Shown in pieces: positions 17,722 through 28,633 of a DNA stretch of 64,000 bases. Both the position numbers and the translations under genes were made by a program. Within the stretch, counting starts at the first letter, position 1, and each line of letters begins with the position of its first letter. The stretch is from contig NC_090167.1 in NCBI RefSeq assembly GCF_017916325.1, forward strand, positions 538,501 to 602,500, in the 5' to 3' direction. The notes under the pieces are model-generated. The model was given only the letters and a program-made list of their open reading frames with translations. It was not told where the DNA came from and did no database searches. Source of the stretch: Leishmania martiniquensis (Eukaryota > Euglenozoa > Kinetoplastea > Trypanosomatida > Trypanosomatidae).

Positions 17722-18942
17722 TCACAGCGCCTCCTCGGGAAAGAACAGGACGGAGCATCCACGAGCGTCATCATAGTTTTGCGTCGCATTGAAAACGGTC
17801 AGCATTGACCCAGAGAGCCATCCGCGCTGGTTGTCGACCGGTGGACTCTCAAGCAGAGGGAAGAGGCGGACGTAGCGGAGGTTTTCAAGGATCGCCACTC
17901 CGAACCGGAGCAGCGCGACGTGGCAGAGCCTCACCTGCGGCGGATCGACGGAAGGGCTGTCGATGCCTACAAGCACCAGACGAGGAAAGACGCGATGCAA
18001 ATAGGCCACTGCTTCAGGATGGAGGAACGGGTAATGGTCCCGCGCAGACTCTGACAACGTCACAGCAGTCGCCCTGTTGACATATGCGTCAAGCACCCGC
18101 GCCGGTGATGCCCTCTCCAGAGAAAAGAGGGTCCGAGAGGGTTGTTTCAACGCATCGGTAGCACTTTTACTGGTAACGCTGGTTGTCGTGGGGTGCCGGG
18201 TCACCAGCAGCAGGCGCCACACGGGGCGCGATCCATCGCGAAAGGCCATCGGCAGTTTTGTTCGGGCCTTCTCGAGCACCTCCACCGTGATCGCCAGGGG
18301 GGCACTGGGCGCGAGCGATTGCTGATGTTGACGCAGTTCCGCCGCAACATCCAACACCACGGCGTCGCCGCTGTAATGCGCATCGTCGTAGTTTCGGGAT
18401 GAAAGACTGCGGCAGAAATGGTGTGGTCCATCGGCGTGTGTGCCAGCCTGCGAACTCGTCATGGTGAGGATGCACTTCGCCACGAAGCACGGGTTATCTG
18501 GAGAGCTCGACAAGTTTTCGTACTGCGAGACACGCTGCACCGTCGGATAACGTCCACGCAGAAATCGAACAAACATGACCGACGCGACGGCACCGATGAA
18601 GAGGCGCAGCAGCCGGTGCGTCCACCCTCGCAAAAGCCCTTGTCGTCTCACAGGCGTACTACCGTTCTGCGTTGTGAGAAGCAGTGTCACAAGTGCACCA
18701 AAGATAGCACTGGCAGCTGCGGTGGTCGTGATAGATGGGATGTGGACTAGTTGCGTGAGGATGTCACTGGTGTGCAGCACCTGAAAGGGAGAAAGGGGCG
18801 GCGTCGCATTCTGCATGTCATCCAGAGACATGGTCAGATCCACCCCGCCAGCGAGGCTGATGGGAGAGGACTGCTTTGCCTCTCTCTTCCACTCTCGCAC
18901 CTTTCGATTTGCCTCGAGCAACTCCGAGAACTCAGCCTCCAT
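17722..18942 (-). CDS. membrane-anchored cyclase-family protein (kynurenine formamidase-like)
   Basis: This is a 406-residue protein with its ATG at 18940-18942. Residues 1-60 are polar. Two hydrophobic segments (about 72-91 and 111-129) suggest membrane anchoring. The catalytic part carries the family signature GTHADGPHHF (167-176), the YSGDAVVLDV segment (190-199), GIDSPSVDP (326-334) and a final H..LL...ILENL (341-355). Together these define the metal-dependent cyclase family (Pfam putative cyclase), which includes KynB-type arylformamidase and isatin hydrolase. The position usually held by the first metal-binding His (HxGTH) is Gln here (QAGTH). Bacterial members are about 210-260 residues and soluble, so the N-terminal anchor is an addition. 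The reaction is probably hydrolysis of a cyclic or formylated amide, but the substrate is unknown. Confidence 0.88.
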   Translation of the reverse strand: MEAEFSELLEANRKVREWKREAKQSSPISLAGGVDLTMSLDDMQNATPPLSPFQVLHTSDILTQLVHIPSITTTAAASAIFGALVTLLLTTQNGSTPVRRQGLLRGWTHRLLRLFIGAVASVMFVRFLRGRYPTVQRVSQYENLSSSPDNPCFVAKCILTMTSSQAGTHADGPHHFCRSLSSRNYDDAHYSGDAVVLDVAAELRQHQQSLAPSAPLAITVEVLEKARTKLPMAFRDGSRPVWRLLLVTRHPTTTSVTSKSATDALKQPSRTLFSLERASPARVLDAYVNRATAVTLSESARDHYPFLHPEAVAYLHRVFPRLVLVGIDSPSVDPPQVRLCHVALLRFGVAILENLRYVRLFPLLESPPVDNQRGWLSGSMLTVFNATQNYDDARGCSVLFFPEEAL

Positions 18943-19213
18943 ATGAGTGGTAACGCATCAGCCGTCGGAGTAGTTCCTTTAGTGTTCGTTTTCCTTTGTG
19001 TGTGTGTGGGTGGGTGGTGGGTGTGGCAACGAGATTCCGGCGGGAGGGTGTATAGAGAAGTCGGAGGTGGCACCGTGCAGGTAGCGTAGAGGTTGCATGC
19101 GAGCGGCATGTGAAAGGCGCGCAAACACGAGTCACCTCACAGTGCTTGCGGGCGGTTGAGGAGCGGGGTACTTCACAAACGCACGCGCGCGCCCACAATA
19201 AGGGAGGTGCGGA

Positions 19214-21354
19214 TCAAGACGTTGGAGCAGCATTGTAAAAGGCAGTACAAGCCACCTGGAGCACGGCAGCGGGAGGCATCATGTCCTCGGCAAAGGTTGC
19301 AGGAGGCCCACGTGTGAGGGGTTCACCCATGAAATGCCCTTTCGTCGCCCCCCTTGGCCCGCCACCCTCCGCATGGAAAGACGGGACGGTCCTCTCTACG
19401 TGGCGAGAAATCTGTCTCTGATCGTCGGCACGGAAAAAGACACCAGCGCTCTCGCAAGTCAGCGAAAGAAAAGAGAGGGACATGGCAAGAGCACTCGAAA
19501 CACTTGACCTTAACCCGAGACAGGAGATGTTGCGCAAGGCGCCACGTGCAGCGCGCGCGTACTACGACACGTGTGCCTGGATGCTTGCAGGGACTGCACA
19601 TCAAATACAGATAGAGGATACAGGCGTGCACGTACTCAAGCGCACGCACGAGCCGCCGGGACGTCCATTCCACAGTGCAGTCGTGCCCAAGAACACCAAA
19701 ATGTGCTGGCCACCTTCTTTTGATGCGCAGCACCCTTGATGCAGCCTTGGATGCCTTTCTCCGAGCACAAAGCACCAGCGCCACGAATTGCCGTCAAGAC
19801 ACGTTCCGCTGCCTCCAAGGTACAGTGACGACTCACACCGAGAACGAGGTCGTAGGTAGAGGATCCGCAAACAAGTCCCTGGGCATGCGCCCGCTTCCTC
19901 CAGAAAAACGCGCCGGCCCACTGGCCTGCACGCACGCACAACTCCATACACAGCTTCGCCTTCTCTGCTAGTTTGGCTGCCCGCTGCTTGCTGAGGTAGA
20001 CGGTGATTGACTTGGCCGTCGTCGCCGACTTTCCTTAGCGAGCGGCATGCACTGAAACACGTGGTGCGAGCCTCCAGGATCCTTTGCTGCTCGGTGATGG
20101 TGCGTGCCAACACGGTGGCGCCCGGCTCGCCATGGAAAAGCGGGTGACGCAGGAGATCTGTCATTACCGTAGCCCGCCCCCGCGCCAACCCCTTCTGCCT
20201 GCAGCACTGCGACGCGTCGCTCACTGCAGAAGCTCCGCCAAACGACTCGTGCGTCCGTAGAAGCTGTCTTCTCTGCATCCCCCGTCATGCCGCCCACCCA
20301 TTCTATCCAGAGCTCCAGTAGCATGTTCATGTTTCTCGCTAAGGGCGGGCGGAGCGGGGGGGCGCACCAATGCGTTGCCGCCTCCGCCAACTTTGGCTTG
20401 GCACCGGTACTTGTCGCCGAGACATTTCCAGGCGAGCTCCTCACCTTTTCGCAGGCAAAGACACTTGAGTTTCACGTTAGGTAACGACTTCTCATCGTTT
20501 GCTCGCATGTCCCCCACGTGGCTGTCCGCGCTCGCCGGGCCATGCGCGCCAGCCAAGGGGTTCATGACGTGGTATAGGCTATGCAGCTGCAGCGGCTCCG
20601 GCGTCACCACAACACCGGCCTCACGTAGAAAAAAGGGGGTTGCCCAGGATGCTTCGCCCCGTCCGCTGCCAACCCATCTCCTGGTGACACCGCGTCTCCA
20701 TGTAGGTGGGATAAGGGTGTACTGGCTTGCTTGCCGTTGAAGTTTGCTACGGTGGTGAGACACCAGGCGGACCCTGCCGGGGTCTACTGCGACTTGAAAG
20801 CCTGCAGGACGTGCCACAGCACCACGCTAAGCTGCGTGGTCGTAGCGGCCGTCGTGAAAAGAGCGCCATCGATTTTTCACGCGAGACAAGTATGTCTTCG
20901 AGAAAGCGGAGGTAGTATAGGAAGACTACATCTGGGCAAGACGTGCTTACCAGCATGTGAATCGCACATTCATCGTTGTCTTTGTTGAGGTAACGCAGCA
21001 GCTGCTTTGCCTGATCTGTGCCATCGCGGAGGTGAATGACCTCCTCCTTCAAGGCCCCCCGTGCTACCTCTTGGAGAAGAGCGCCTGAACCTCGGCGATC
21101 AGTCGAGGCCCGATGCGCACCGTAACCTCCTTCACCTCGCGCCCGCACAAGACAATAAAGCCTTCTCCTGATCCGTCCCAAGACTCCTTCGAGGGCGTAT
21201 CAGAGTGAGACTCAAGACATGACTCATGCAGGAGAAAATGCGGAGGGGAAGACGGATAGCAGCGAGGTGAGAAACACAAGGGAAGAAGAGAGGGGGGGTG
21301 AGGCTCATACTGGGCGCGTACAAGACATCTACAATGAAGACAACCCCCCTGCAA
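19214..21354 (-). pseudogene. decayed protein gene with many frameshifts; possibly helical-repeat (PPR-like)
   Basis: Across 2.1 kb the minus strand shows protein-like stretches that hop among all three frames. Segments near 21064-21200, 20900-21060, 20380-20640, 20240-20360, 20050-20270, 19690-19965 and 19214-19480 each end in stops or change frame. One in-frame TAG is visible near 20784. Each segment has ordinary protein composition, unlike the microsatellite-like frames of true spacers here. The piece at about 19690-19965 has the shape of a pentatricopeptide-type helix pair, with a GLVCGSSTYDLVL element followed by an AERVLTAIRGAG helix. At least six frame changes would be needed, so a simple assembly error is unlikely. 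Loss of a formerly intact gene is the best reading; identity is unproven. Confidence 0.5.
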
Positions 21355-22849
21355 GGAACTTGCTAGCGGGCTACACTGGCAGGAGAGCGGTACGTGTACA
21401 CCAACGAAGAGGGGGGTGCGAGCGGAAGACCAGAGGTCCTGCTGCCTTCCCCATCATCTCCTACAAAGCCCACACGGAGCTGCTGCGCGCCAACAGACCT
21501 GTGATATATGCCTCTGTGGCGCGGCCGATCCTTCTGTTTCTTCGTCACGATGCAGTGGACCGCATACCTTTTTTTTGGCTGTTTAATTCGTCACACGGCA
21601 GGGCTTCTGGCGACTACACTCTTTGGCTATTCTTTGATGCTGTCCTTCCTGTAGTTGCTCACAAGACACGACAGATCGCGCACGCACATATACATCCCCT
21701 CCCCTCCCGCCCATGTCCACCTCGAGGGGGCCCCTATGACACAGAGTGCACCACACCACAGCAACGACAAAGAGAACAGATGCCAAAAAAGATGACGGAT
21801 AAAATGTTTCAGTGTGTATGCAGCGGGAGGAGGAGGAGAAGGGATGAGAGGAGGTGGTATGACAAGCCCCCTCCTTACCCTCTGCCGGCCCACCGCCCAC
21901 ACACACGCATACCCATTCATAACGAGAGTCCCAGAAATCTATGTATCAACGCAAACCGGAAAAGGCGATAAAAAAGTCTGAGGTTAGGTGAGGGGGGAGG
22001 GAGGGAGTGGGAGGACGCTTCATGCGTGGAAAAAAAAAGAGCATACGCCCGTGTATATATTTTATATGAGATGGGAGACGAACGACCCTCATGACGCAAA
22101 CTAAATGAAGCACCCCTCACGAAAAGCAATACAGCTTAGGCTTCTTCCACCGGGTCCACGCACGCGTAAGTACAGGAGCAGGCAGACAGCCCCGTTACGA
22201 AACTGTGGACGAGGAAGATGGGAGGAGAACGGGGGGGGGGAGATGAACGTAAGTTCATCCTTTGTGTAGCAGTGGGCTTCACACAGGACAGTAGAGGCGG
22301 GGGAGAGAGGGAATTGGCGCCAGACAGACAGTGAAAAGCACAGCAGCAGTCGACGAAACAACCTCAACCACCGAAGAGAAGGCGACGCGCACAGAAGCAC
22401 AGGCGCAATACCGCAACAGCGGCGCGAAGGCGAGAGAGCGTGGCTCACCTCCCCAGCCCCCTACCCACACCCAGTACGACGAAATACAGCATGAGGGCCG
22501 ATTTTGTCCTTCTTGAAGAGCAGTTGTCGCAGGAAAAATAAATAAGCAAAGGGCCATTGACTGCCACACAAAGAAAAGCAATCAAGTCCAGCTCAAGGCG
22601 AAAAAAAAAGGAGCGCGCCAACGGATAGATCGGGTGGAGAGGAGGGGGACGTCACATAAGGAGGAGCGGGGGGAGGGAGGGAGGGAGGCCGTTGGCCGCG
22701 CTCCCATAGGAAAGTCCTCTTCTCGTACCCGCATGCACTCAACGTGAAGAGTGAAAAAGAAGCAAGAAAAGGTAAAGCGAGATGAATACACACACGCACA
22801 CCCACATCGAGCATCTAGGCATGCTGTCAGAGCAGCTGTAATTCCGGCG
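21355..22849. other. spacer right of the pseudogene
   Basis: About 1.5 kb with no supported gene, mostly the 3' UTR of the B-box gene whose stop is at 22850. Frames are low-complexity on both strands. A G10 run lies at 22231-22240, and purine-rich GA tracts occur at about 22200-22240 and 22600-22690. Confidence 0.65.
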
Positions 22850-25800
22850 TCAGCGCACGATGTGAGGGATCTCTATCATACGAACTGTCCCAATGTGCCC
22901 GCCAAACGTGGCCTGCGGGTAGGCCGGGCGTGCTGCGTTCCACTGGGGAACCTCACCAGCATCTAGCTGCTTGCCACGCGCGTCGTGCACCGTCAGCTTC
23001 GCGTGTCCGCTGCTGGCGTTCACTGCGACGCGCAGGTACAACACCTGAGCAGAGAAGGAATGTGGCACAATCCACAAGTGAGAGAGATCATTGGTGCTGC
23101 CTTGCTCCCACGCATCGATTGTATTGCCGACACCGACGCCAAGGCCGACCCAGTCACCCGGGTCCTCGACGCGGATGGCCCACTGGACGTAGCGCGGCGA
23201 TCGCCGTTTCATGTTTGGCGTGCCCAACGTGCTTAGTAGGTCATGAAGGGCAAAGTCAAACAGGGAAGTGCCGGTGCTGTTGGGCACCGACACGGCGTCC
23301 GCTGCGAACGGCGTTGATGACGCAGCCCTTGCACCAGATTTCCTTTGGGAGGTGGCGGATATGATGCTCGCCTCCTCTCGCATCGCCGAAGGCCCTGAAT
23401 GGATGCGTCTTGGCGGGGAGCAAGGAGCAGATGAGCGGCCATTCTCGCACTGTGGAAACGTATCGGCGTTGCCCGTTGCAGGCCACGGCGACTTGCCAGG
23501 TGCCGCAGCAGCAATCTTTCCGGTCCGGCTGGAACGCCAGCGGTCTCTGTTTGCGATGTTCACTGACTCCTCCATCGGCTGGCGGGACTGGCAACGTGCC
23601 GAGTTCGGCCGTGTACTATACGGCGAGTTGGTCAAAGCTCGGCCTAAGGACCGGGATTCTCCGCCTGCACTTCCGGAGAGGGGCAGCTGCGGACCAAGCT
23701 GCAGCACTTGGGACATGATGCCTTCTAAGTTCGGCACGAGACCGGTGCTCATGGGAGGCAGCTGCAGCGAGGCACGCGTAAAGCGAGAGGGCAGGTCCGT
23801 CGAAGCGCTCAACCCCTCAGCAATCGTAGCGATTTGCATGGAGAAGAGCGGTTTTGAGGGATCGGTGCGAAGGTGCTCCGTGGCGGCGCGCAGCAGCTGC
23901 ACTTTCTCATCCGTGATGAGGATTTCGCGTGCGACGTTCGTCTGCGCGTAGGCGAACTCCGCTTCGCACGCCTCCAGGTACTCTTTCCTCTTCGCCTCTA
24001 GCGCCTCTATGAGAAGATCAAACTGGCTGCTGATGGCCTCTTTTTTACTTTCACATAACTCCCGCACCCGCTGGTGCTGCTCGACCCACCGCCTCGCCGA
24101 ATGCTGCGCCTCGTCCAGCTGGAGCGAGACCTTCTCTTCGATGGTGCGGCGCGAGTCGGGGTTGCCAAGCACGTCGGGAACGACAACGAAGTTTGCCATG
24201 GAAATGCCGTTGCGCGACGCGCATAGGGCGCACACAAGCTCTTTGGAGCACCGATCAAAGAGCTGCAACTCGCGCTTATGTATAGGGCACTGCGGTTCTG
24301 ACTGCGGTGAGGCGTACGGCACCCATTCCACGTTCAGTGACGCGATGGGCAAGACGTAGTGCTCGGGGTCCCTAAAAAGAATGGCAGAGAGGCTGAGAAT
24401 GAAGCAGCTTGTAGCGTTTCGGTTGCGCTCAAGCAGTCGCCGTGCCTCAAGTTCCGTATCCGCAAACAGCATATTGCCGGGTGCAGCTTCGTAGAGGATG
24501 ATCGGCGTGCTCACGACACCCTTAGCCATGCCTTCACCTCGTGCAAGACTTGTCGGCATCTCGCCGTCGGCGCTGCGCAGCCGCAGCTGGGGATAAAAGT
24601 ATGGGTTCGGCATCACACCCTTTGTCGCGACATAAATGGAGCTGCTCCTACGCAGTCCGGTGGCGGCAGAGCAGTCCGCCTTGAATGGTCGGATGCGGCT
24701 GATCTTCTGCACCTTACCGTAATATTGCTGGGGGCACAGCATCGATAAAAAGTGCTCCGCAATTCGATCACGCGTGGTGGAGGTGAGCGTCTGTGGCGTA
24801 AAGGCGGCATCTCTGAGCTTTCCACCGCCAAGCTGCTCTGGTGCGTCCACCTGGTCGCGCTTATTGCTCAATCCTCCCAACTCAGATGGGGTGCGGCGCT
24901 GCGTGTTGTCCACCGCCACTGGCGAGGCACTCACTTGAGCATCAGAGACGCTGTAGGACTGCTGCGATGCTGAGCGCCTCGAGATGACGCCGGTCTCCTT
25001 GGAGTGCGACCTGTGATGATGACGGCGATGCTTTCGACTTTCCCTGCGCGACGGCCTGCCATCGTTCACCCCATCGCTCCCCTGCGGCGCACGGTGTGCC
25101 TTCCGTTTCTTTTTCCGAGCGCCTTGGCTGCTATCTTCAGAGCGGTGCTGCTGCGAGCTCTGCTCGGACCCGGCGAGAGCGGTAGCACCTACGGCAGCCG
25201 ATGAGGAGCGCGGCGACGGCATCGCCAATGGCGCGGCGGTCGTATGTGTCGTGGCCACAGGTGGGAGCGCGGTGGCTGCGTCAGGGTCTTCATGGAGAGA
25301 GAGGGAGGAGGACAGCGATGTACGGGGCAGATGCTCTGCTGCAGCATCGGCGCGCGGTGTTTGGGGCGGTATCAACGGAGCCGCCTCCTCAAACTGAATC
25401 TCATCGACACTAGCGTCACCTGCGGTGTCTTCCTCCTGAAAGTTGAGCTCGTCGCTTTGCGACTGCTGCGCCGCGAGTTGCGGAGCGCTCTTATAAAGAG
25501 CAGTCGGTGCCTGCTGACTCTGCCCAGGTCGCACACGTACAGTAGCCTCGTCCGCCTTCACTATGGTGCCACCGGGTCGCACCGGGGTCGGCCTTGGCAG
25601 CTGCTGTTGCGGTGCTGCAAGCGACTTGGGCCCGAGAAAAGAGCTCCCGTTCTGCGGAGGGATCAGTGGGGCCGTAGTTCGGGGGGTCGACACCGTCGGT
25701 GCTCCTCCTGCGTTCGTCACGTCGGCCATCGACTTGACGAAAAGCATTGGCGGCGACTTCATCGGCGGCGACGGACTCTTGCAGACGGGTAGCATATTGC

Positions 25801-26656
25801 TGAGAATCTTAACGGGTGCCCCAGTGGGAGGTGGAGTTACCAGGACCTTCACCCCGTTTGGAAGAATGCGGAACACAGGAAGATTCGTAGGCGACACCGA
25901 GCGCGACGGTGTCAGCGACGCGTTCGCGGCTCCCTCTCTAGTCCCCTCTGGCGACATCGAACTCGACCCTGGCTGAGGCTGACAGCTAATCAACTTCGCT
26001 CCGGGCGGCGGAATCTTCATGGGCGCCCTTGCTGCCATGCCCTGTACGAGCGGGGGCGTGTTAGCACGCGACAGCGTCTGCGGCGTGCTGCTTAACGGCG
26101 GGGACGCGGCGCGCGGCGCGCTTGGCGGTGGAGCGCTGTGCATAATCTTGAGGCCCGGAGGCACCGCTCCGGGAATAGTTTTCATGAGCTGTGGAGGCAT
26201 TCCGATAATGATCTTGGCACCTGGCGGTGGCTGCCCGATCACCTTCATCCCTGGAGAGGGTGAGGGACTCCCTCCTTGAGTCGGAGAGATGTAGCCGCGT
26301 TCAGTTAGGTTGACCGGCCCGCTGCCGCCCGCGATGACCTTCATGACAACGTTCGCCGGCGGACTCTTGATGATCTTGACGCCTGGAGGCAGGACCCCCT
26401 TCATCACCATCCCTGGTGGCAGAGGGCCCCCTGCTATCCCCGGTGGGCCTCCTCCGGGTAGTGGCATCGACTTCGGTCCAACTACCATCATCTCTGGCAG
26501 CGGTACTGATACGTTTGTCTGCGCCATGGACATTGTGGGCGTCTCACTGCCGTTCTCGGCCTCTTCACTGTCTGCCCCACTCCCTTTCTTGCTCTTCCAC
26601 TTGTGGGAGTGCCGCAGATCCATGTGGCTAATCCCCTTCTTGATTCCTTTGAGCAT
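22850..26656 (-). CDS. TRIM-like protein: proline-rich repeats, B-box, coiled coil, SPRY-like C-terminus
   Basis: The 1268-residue protein starts at the ATG at 26654-26656, the first ATG of the frame. A polypyrimidine tract ending in TTAG at 26822 supports this start. Residues about 80-285 carry roughly eight degenerate copies of PPGxK followed by two or three aliphatic residues (for example LPPGVKII, PPPGAKIII, PPGLKIM). A Ser/His/Arg-rich stretch follows. Residues about 788-813 contain C..H...C..C..C spacing of a B-box zinc finger (CPIH, FDRC, VCALC). A helical coiled-coil region spans about 820-935. The last ~115 residues (about 1150-1265; VQWAIRVEDPGDWVGLGVGVG, then LYLRVAVNASSG) resemble a SPRY/B30.2-type beta sandwich. 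This is TRIM architecture without a RING, so ligase activity is not implied; a scaffold role is more likely. Confidence 0.85.
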   Translation of the reverse strand: MLKGIKKGISHMDLRHSHKWKSKKGSGADSEEAENGSETPTMSMAQTNVSVPLPEMMVVGPKSMPLPGGGPPGIAGGPLPPGMVMKGVLPPGVKIIKSPPANVVMKVIAGGSGPVNLTERGYISPTQGGSPSPSPGMKVIGQPPPGAKIIIGMPPQLMKTIPGAVPPGLKIMHSAPPPSAPRAASPPLSSTPQTLSRANTPPLVQGMAARAPMKIPPPGAKLISCQPQPGSSSMSPEGTREGAANASLTPSRSVSPTNLPVFRILPNGVKVLVTPPPTGAPVKILSNMLPVCKSPSPPMKSPPMLFVKSMADVTNAGGAPTVSTPRTTAPLIPPQNGSSFLGPKSLAAPQQQLPRPTPVRPGGTIVKADEATVRVRPGQSQQAPTALYKSAPQLAAQQSQSDELNFQEEDTAGDASVDEIQFEEAAPLIPPQTPRADAAAEHLPRTSLSSSLSLHEDPDAATALPPVATTHTTAAPLAMPSPRSSSAAVGATALAGSEQSSQQHRSEDSSQGARKKKRKAHRAPQGSDGVNDGRPSRRESRKHRRHHHRSHSKETGVISRRSASQQSYSVSDAQVSASPVAVDNTQRRTPSELGGLSNKRDQVDAPEQLGGGKLRDAAFTPQTLTSTTRDRIAEHFLSMLCPQQYYGKVQKISRIRPFKADCSAATGLRRSSSIYVATKGVMPNPYFYPQLRLRSADGEMPTSLARGEGMAKGVVSTPIILYEAAPGNMLFADTELEARRLLERNRNATSCFILSLSAILFRDPEHYVLPIASLNVEWVPYASPQSEPQCPIHKRELQLFDRCSKELVCALCASRNGISMANFVVVPDVLGNPDSRRTIEEKVSLQLDEAQHSARRWVEQHQRVRELCESKKEAISSQFDLLIEALEAKRKEYLEACEAEFAYAQTNVAREILITDEKVQLLRAATEHLRTDPSKPLFSMQIATIAEGLSASTDLPSRFTRASLQLPPMSTGLVPNLEGIMSQVLQLGPQLPLSGSAGGESRSLGRALTNSPYSTRPNSARCQSRQPMEESVNIANRDRWRSSRTGKIAAAAPGKSPWPATGNADTFPQCENGRSSAPCSPPRRIHSGPSAMREEASIISATSQRKSGARAASSTPFAADAVSVPNSTGTSLFDFALHDLLSTLGTPNMKRRSPRYVQWAIRVEDPGDWVGLGVGVGNTIDAWEQGSTNDLSHLWIVPHSFSAQVLYLRVAVNASSGHAKLTVHDARGKQLDAGEVPQWNAARPAYPQATFGGHIGTVRMIEIPHIVR

Positions 26657-28189
26657 GGCTGAGACGGAATGCAGGCAGCAATACCGAAAAGGGAAGTCAG
26701 CGGCAAAGAGAAGGTACGCGGTACCGATCGTAGCGGTGCACGTCGGCGTCGGACCCGGTGAAGTGAGCAGCGAGTAGCCCGGGATGCAACGCTCGCACAC
26801 GACGGTGAATAAGAAAAAAATCTAAGGTGCCGCAAGAGTTGAGGGAGGGGGAAGGGGAAGAAGGCACCTCGGCTCTCAGAGCAGAGGGCGGAGGCACAAA
26901 GAGAGAGAGAGTAATCGCCAAAGTCGAAGCGAAAAGGCACTCGACGAAAAAAAAGTGAATAGTTGTGATGGTGACACGCTGCTGCGCACACAGGCTGAGC
27001 AAGTGGACCCCCGTTGTAACCTCCTCTGTTCGCTTCTGACACACCGAGAGGCACAGATACTGCCGCGCAAAAACGCAAAGAAGAGAAAGGGAGAGAGACA
27101 TGCGCCAGTGGTGAAAAACAGCAGGTTCGAGAAGAGACAATGCGTATCTGACAGAGAGCGTGCCGACCTTCAGCTACTCCCTCTACCTCTGTGCCGCTAT
27201 GAAGATGAAGCACAATACAATTCCGAGACGCCGCGAGCCTATGCAAAGAGAATGCAATGTTCGACGGCAACGGCTTCCTTCGCCCTCTCGCTTTCCTATA
27301 TTTTGATCGGTGTGTGTGTGTGTGTGTTGGAAAGGGTGGGAGCAGCAGGCATCATGAAGCCTAACGCCAGCACCCCCACACACACACACATACATGCACA
27401 CTCTCTTGTACACAGAGGGAGGATAGACAGGGTGTTCTTGCTTCCCCGCTCTGTTGCGCCGCAGATGGCTGATGGCGTTTTATCGCTGCTGGTGGTTGCG
27501 AACCACCCTTGCATCGCCAAACCGAAGGATGGAAGTGTTGAGAAGAAGCGCATCAGCCGAGAGCTGTTGGCACGCATAGGGCCAGGAGAACACCGTATGC
27601 TCAAATACAAAAAGGAGTAAGGGACGCAAAGGAAAGCCCTCGGCCCACTGTCACTGATTCGGTGCACACAGGACACGACGAAGAACTGCTCAACGGCACG
27701 AACGCGCCGGAACAGAGTGCGCGGGAAGCGGCTGGAAAGGAGAAGCGGACAAGGTACCGAAAATACGCCCCCACCCATTCCTTCCCCCCTCAGCGCGGGA
27801 ACGTCACTACCCACTTCCGCGCAGAACTCGAGGTCAGCACTTCCATTCGAGCTTGCGTGCTAATCAGCATCACACGCGACAGGCACGCAGCTCAACGCGC
27901 GTCCCCACCAGCACCCACAGCGGCACGCACATGTAAGTGAACGCATACATACCGACGAGCTCTGGACCACGGACGTACAGACGAGAGCGATACACGTCCA
28001 AGCCGAAAACAATGCCCGAGCCGACTCACATCATGTCAAGAAGCAGCCGATCCAACACAGCTGCGCCGTGCTGCACAACAGAAAACCGGCAGCCACTGCG
28101 GGGAAGTTGCAACCAGGAGCAAGGCCTTGGCTCCCATCTGAACAGGCTCACACGCACGCACGCATATCCGTGTGCGCACACCTGTTAGC
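26657..28189. other. spacer between the B-box and 147-aa genes
   Basis: It contains the 5' leader of the B-box gene and the 3' UTR of the next gene to the right. A (GT)n run at about 27309-27327 and a (CA)n run at about 27378-27391 are visible. A 172-residue minus-strand frame at 27296-27814 is rich in Cys/His/Thr from the microsatellites and is not considered coding. Confidence 0.65.
26822..26864 (-). promoter_or_regulatory. trans-splice acceptor for the B-box gene
   Basis: The minus strand reads a long C/T run (CTTCTTCCCCTTCCCCCTCC and on) ending in CCTTAG at 26822. It lies about 165 bases before the ATG at 26656. This excludes the GTG-initiated extension to 26800 being favoured over the ATG. 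Confidence 0.5.
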
Positions 28190-28633
28190 TCAACTATCAT
28201 CCTCGTCTTCCATGATGGGCTCCTCCTCGAACTCGCTAATCCCGTCGATGCGGGCCATGTGTTCATTAAACAAAAGTTGACTTGACGCCGTAGTCTTGGC
28301 CTGCGTTATGGTCTCCGCCATGCGCCCCATGGATGCGATGTGCTGCGTCAGCGGGGTCTGTCGCTGCACGGCAAACGCCCGGGCGGACTCCGCCCACGCG
28401 CAGTGCTCCGTCAGGTGCACAAGGTGTGAGTCGTTCAAGTTCTCCTTCGCGGCCGCGCCAACGAGAAGCGGCATCGCACGGCGACCATTCACGCGCATCA
28501 TCTCCTCCTTCACAAACGCCAAGTCGAGCCTCTCCTTCGTCACCTGCGTCGCTGCCCAGAGAGTGCCGTGGGTGCGCATGAGTTGGTGAAACATCGACGT
28601 TTGCGCTAAGCGCTTTGCGTATATTTCGTTCAT
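28190..28633 (-). CDS. hypothetical 147-aa helical protein with acidic C-terminus
   Basis: The start is the ATG at 28631-28633; the in-frame extension upstream is low-complexity leader containing the pyrimidine tract. The protein is nearly all helix by composition, with Met, Ala, Gln and Glu spaced in heptad-like patterns, and ends in a strongly acidic tail (EFEEEPIMEDEDDS). There is no signal peptide or membrane segment. The shape recalls small coiled-coil assembly factors, but no motif allows a family assignment. Codon use matches neighbouring genes, which supports it being real. Confidence 0.7.
   Translation of the reverse strand: MNEIYAKRLAQTSMFHQLMRTHGTLWAATQVTKERLDLAFVKEEMMRVNGRRAMPLLVGAAAKENLNDSHLVHLTEHCAWAESARAFAVQRQTPLTQHIASMGRMAETITQAKTTASSQLLFNEHMARIDGISEFEEEPIMEDEDDS

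Noticed and set aside
27121..27135. GGTTCGA-like word considered as a tRNA box B
   Set aside because: The following bases do not fit the box B consensus and no box A or cloverleaf could be built around it.
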